A stretch of DNA of 64,000 bases. Source: Mycteria americana (Eukaryota; Chordata; Aves; Ciconiiformes; Ciconiidae). The translations under genes were made by a program, and so were the position numbers. This document shows, in pieces, positions 62,101 to 64,000 of this stretch. Each line of letters opens with the position of its first letter. The stretch's first letter is position 1. Under the pieces are notes generated by a model. That model had not been told where the DNA came from, ran no database searches, and saw nothing but the letters and a program-made list of their open reading frames with translations. The stretch is from assembly GCF_035582795.1 (NCBI RefSeq), contig NC_134371.1, positions 48,525,001-48,589,000 of the forward strand. The letters run 5' to 3'.

Positions 62101-62921
62101 TCAATACTATGAAGGATGTAGAAGACAGGTGGGTAAGAATATTTTCCTGACTGTAGATATATACACATTCCTCCTTCCTACAAGGGAGCACAAGACCAGT
62201 CCTATTTATAATGTAATATTAATTTTTGTATGGTACATTTATGTAGCTGTGTCCAAGCCAGCTTTATGTCAGTTAGCAGTCGGGTAACAATGCCACAGAG
62301 TTCTGTGCTACATACAAAAAGACGCAAATGTTTTCTCCCTTTAGTGCAGCACATGTAGAGCTCCAGTGACATACACGGCATGACTTTCTAACACATGGTG
62401 AACAGAACTGGTCTTGGGAACGCTGTAAACAGGTCTCTCCTGCAAAAGAGCTCTTATCCATATGAGAGGGCTAGCATCATTAAATTACTGATCTATGAAC
62501 ACTAACCTTTCTTGCAGTAAATGATCTAAGAGGAATACAAACACATAAGTCCACGTCCTTAGGGGATATTTTGACATAATTCCAAGGAAGCCTATGGAAC
62601 TGACTCCCGAAGTAAGTACATATATTGTTATGTACCTGCATTTGGGCCAAACAACATTTTTAATTCAAAGACTTCTCTTTGAGTGAATACTATTTCAAAT
62701 GGAAAGAGAAACTGTGAGTGCTGCATGAACGTCCTGTGTGTATTTTTAATTATAACTAAGGTAGATTATTTTCGTAAGTGTATGACTTCTATTAGGTACT
62801 GACTCTTTTCAGCCTGTCTAGCCATTATATTGACAAAACAAACACAGGGCACACTTAAAAGCTCATGAGCATTGCTTACATTTGCAGAGGAATCACTTCT
62901 GACTAAGGTAGGGGATCCACC
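50079..62921 (-). CDS. Unrecognised gene: tandem 39-nt exons encoding a Gly/Ser/Gln/Tyr 13-mer repeat (partial, 5' end outside)
   Basis: Twenty phase 0-0 exons in transcript order: 62880-62921 GGSPTLVRSDSSAN; 61205-61234 GSGGSHSGGQ; 60977-61015 GSSSSGGSQYSSQ; 60173-60211 DSYSSGASQYGGH; 59854-59892 GPSSYGGSHYGGQ; 59426-59464 GSPSSGGSQHGGQ; 59039-59077 GSPFPGGSQYGGQ; 58149-58187 GPSFSGGSHYGGQ; 57673-57711 GIASSGSSQYSRQ; 57277-57312 GSSSGGSLSDRQ; 56496-56525; 55703-55771; 55383-55418 GFFGGNSYHGGQ; 54905-54943 GSSYSGSSQYGGQ; 53680-53718 GSSPSGSSQYGGQ; 53224-53262 GSYSSGGRQHGKP; 51929-51967 GSSSSGGSHQGKP; 51342-51380 GFPTSGSTYSGKV; 50586-50615 NSPSSGGSQV; 50079-50177 with stop. Every exon has an AG acceptor and a GT donor (one GC). 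None has an internal stop. Function unknown; the composition suggests an extracellular or surface low-complexity protein. Probably one transcript, but this is unproven. Confidence 0.75.
52926..52949 (+). repeat. Poly(A) run
   Basis: An uninterrupted run of about 24 A in an intron of the tandem-exon gene. No retroposed sequence was recognised on its left side. Confidence 0.9.
54905..54943 (-). CDS. Repeat exon with a GC-AG donor
   Basis: Encodes GSSYSGSSQYGGQ. The donor reads GGACAG|GCAAGC, that is, a GC in place of GT, otherwise a strong match to the GC-AG class (AG|GCAAG). All other donors in this gene are GT. Confidence 0.75.
55703..55771 (-). CDS. 69-nt non-repeat exon inside the array
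   Basis: 23 codons, phase 0-0, with acceptor TTGTCTCAG and donor GCC|GTAAGT. It encodes a non-repetitive, aromatic and charged peptide ending SFWDYEIKQNPHA, with one cysteine and an acidic pair before it. It splits the array into a proximal set (exons 61205-57277) and a distal set (55418-50586). Not recognised. Confidence 0.6.
56496..56525 (-). CDS. Cysteine-bearing repeat-array exon
   Basis: 30 nt, encoding GGCVCPGGSS, flanked by CAG acceptor and TCA|GTAAGT donor. It contains two cysteines in a CxC motif, which no other repeat exon has. It sits directly before the odd 69-nt exon, which carries a third cysteine. Confidence 0.6.
61205..61234 (-). CDS. Short repeat exon (10 codons) with AAG acceptor
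   Basis: Encodes GSGGSHSGGQ, a unit shortened by three residues at its N-terminal side. The acceptor reads CTGAAAG|GG, with an A instead of the usual C/T before AG, while the donor is CAG|GTACAC. The weak splice sites suggest optional inclusion. Confidence 0.65.
61895..61939. repeat. Two abutting perfect hairpins
   Basis: CAGTTC (61895-61900) pairs with GAACTG (61905-61910). GATTGTTTCACTC (61910-61922) pairs with GAGTGAAACAATC (61927-61939) around a TGTA loop. The region lies in the 1.6 kb intron upstream of exon 61205-61234 and may belong to an old DNA-transposon-like element (about 61590-61990) that I could not name. Confidence 0.8.
62880..62921 (-). CDS. Most 5' visible exon of the tandem-exon gene, repeat-unlike
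   Basis: 42 nt, 14 codons, phase 0-0. Donor AAT|GTAAGC. The acceptor is preceded by a C-run pyrimidine tract (plus-strand G-runs, 62922-62942). The peptide GGSPTLVRSDSSAN starts Gly-Gly-Ser-Pro like the repeats, then diverges to charged residues, so it may be the edge of the repeat domain. It stands 1.6 kb from the next exon. Confidence 0.6.
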
Positions 62922-63566
62922 CTGGGCGGGGGGGGAGGGGGGAGAAAAAAAAAGAAAAATTAGCCTTTGTCTTTGACCATAAACTAAAAATGAAAAAAAA
63001 AAATCCTTAGAATGACTGTTCTATGGTATTTTAAAGGAAGAATATCACAATCTGAAATTAAATTACACTTACACTTCACTTACTTTTCTTAATTTGCCAA
63101 GATAGCAAATAGTCTTTTTCGGCTTGGAAGACCGTAAATCACAAAGTATCATTTTGTACCTACCCATGACTCATTGCCTAGAAAATAAGAATGCTACCCA
63201 TGGTGCAGGAATGTCCTTTACATACTACGTGTTGATTGACCACATATGTTTTGCTTTGGAAAGCATGTATTACCCTATTTCACAATCTAAATAATTCCAT
63301 ATGGATTTAAAAGCACATATGAGAAGTGGCTCAGATTTGTTTTTTTTTTTTAATTTGGTAAACATTGATTTCTGAGACAACTTTTTATGGTTGGCAATTT
63401 TGTAGATGATATTATTTTAGCTTCCCTTCACAACATATCTTTTGTCAATTAATTCTGCTATTTAATGCAATCAATTCTTTTTTTTTTTTTTTGAGAAGAG
63501 ATATACATCTCTCTAAATACTATATGGTAACTGAAAGTCACTGCTCAGAGAATACACCTTGCTGCC

Positions 63567-64000
63567 AACTTTGGGGGTTCCTGGCTTGTATGAGGAATAG
63601 TGTGGCCAGCAGGACTAGGGCAGTGATCGTGCCCCTGTACTCGGCACTGGTGAGGCCGCACCTCGAATACTGTGTTCAGTTTTGGGCCCCTCACTACAAG
63701 AGAGACATTGAGGTGCTGGAGCGTGTCCAGAGAAGGGCAACGAAGCTGGTGAAGGGTCTGGAGAACAAGTCTTATAAGGAGCGGCTGAGGGAACTGGGGT
63801 TGTTTAGTCTGGAGAAGTGGAGGCTGAGGGGAGACCTTATTGCTCTCTACAACTACCTGAAAGGAGGTTGTAGAGAGGTGGGGGTCAGTCTCTTCTCCCA
63901 GGTAACAAGCGATAGGACAAGAGGAAATGGCCTCAAGTTGCACCAAGGGAGGTTTAGACTGGATATTAGGGAATATTTCTTCACTGAAAGGGTTATCAAG
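63567..64000 (+). mobile_element. CR1 LINE fragment running off the right edge
   Basis: A CR1 ORF2 3' portion in plus orientation: CTCGGCACTGGTGAGGCCGC, TTTTGGGCCCCTCACTACAA, GAGCGTGTCCAGAGAAGGGC, GGTTGTTTAGTCTGGAGAAG and GGGAGACCTTATTGCTCTCT all appear in the canonical order. The copy is 5'-truncated at about 63567 and its 3' end is outside the window. Conceptually it aligns with the segment starting near 43370 in the other CR1, but the two differ at many positions, indicating different subfamilies. The minus-strand frame at 63545-63946 is only its antisense shadow. Confidence 0.92.

Noticed and set aside
50079-62921. Assigning the repeat gene to suprabasin/dermokine, elastin or loricrin
   Set aside because: Gly/Ser richness is shared, but the location and the 13-mer unit do not match any family I can name with confidence.
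63130-63180. Possible extra repeat-gene exon (acceptor near 63179, donor GTAC)
   Set aside because: Read in phase 0 it ends in TAG before the donor.
63545-63946. 133-codon minus-strand frame
   Set aside because: Antisense of a CR1 LINE, a well-known false ORF.

Overview
The window is vertebrate nuclear DNA, most likely from a bird. The genes have short exons and GT-AG introns. CR1 LINE copies of the avian type are present (a 5'-truncated copy with its 3' end at about 43160-43948, one running off the right edge from about 63567, and an old remnant at about 13950-14290), along with an avian-type endogenous retroviral LTR. Local gene order matches the conserved amniote block SASS6 - MFSD14A - SLC35A3 - (AGL), on human 1p21. 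That synteny is from memory, not from a search.

Layout: (1) 219-498 (+): the last two coding exons of SASS6 (centriole cartwheel protein), followed by its 3'UTR. (2) 2436-18700 (-): complete MFSD14A (HIAT1), 12 coding exons summing to 1476 nt (491 codons plus stop), tail-to-tail with SASS6, with a CpG-island promoter at about 18200-19060. A solo-like retroviral LTR lies in the intron between its coding exons 5 and 6. (3) About 19060-26055: intergenic, AT-rich, with one diverged direct repeat. (4) 26055-about 48100 (-): complete coding part of SLC35A3 (Golgi UDP-GlcNAc transporter), seven coding exons summing to 981 nt (326 aa), with a long first intron back to a CpG island at about 47850-48500. 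(5) About 49475-64000 (-): a gene I do not recognise. At least 19 very small exons, mostly exactly 39 nt and all phase 0-0, each encode a variant of a 13-residue unit G-S-x-S-S-G-G-S-Q-Y-G-G-Q. They end in a terminal exon with a hydrophobic C-terminal tail that looks like a GPI-attachment signal. The 5' end lies beyond the window.

The first three genes are ordinary housekeeping genes: centriole assembly, a 12-TM MFS transporter and a Golgi nucleotide-sugar transporter. The fourth is the point of interest. It is an exon-duplication array coding for a Gly/Ser/Gln/Tyr low-complexity protein, lying between SLC35A3 and (by synteny) AGL. Its repeat boundaries coincide exactly with splice junctions, homologous intron pieces suggest whole exon-plus-intron units were duplicated, and exon skipping would always keep the frame. 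All exon calls were made by reading splice signals and frame by eye; no alignment or expression data were available.
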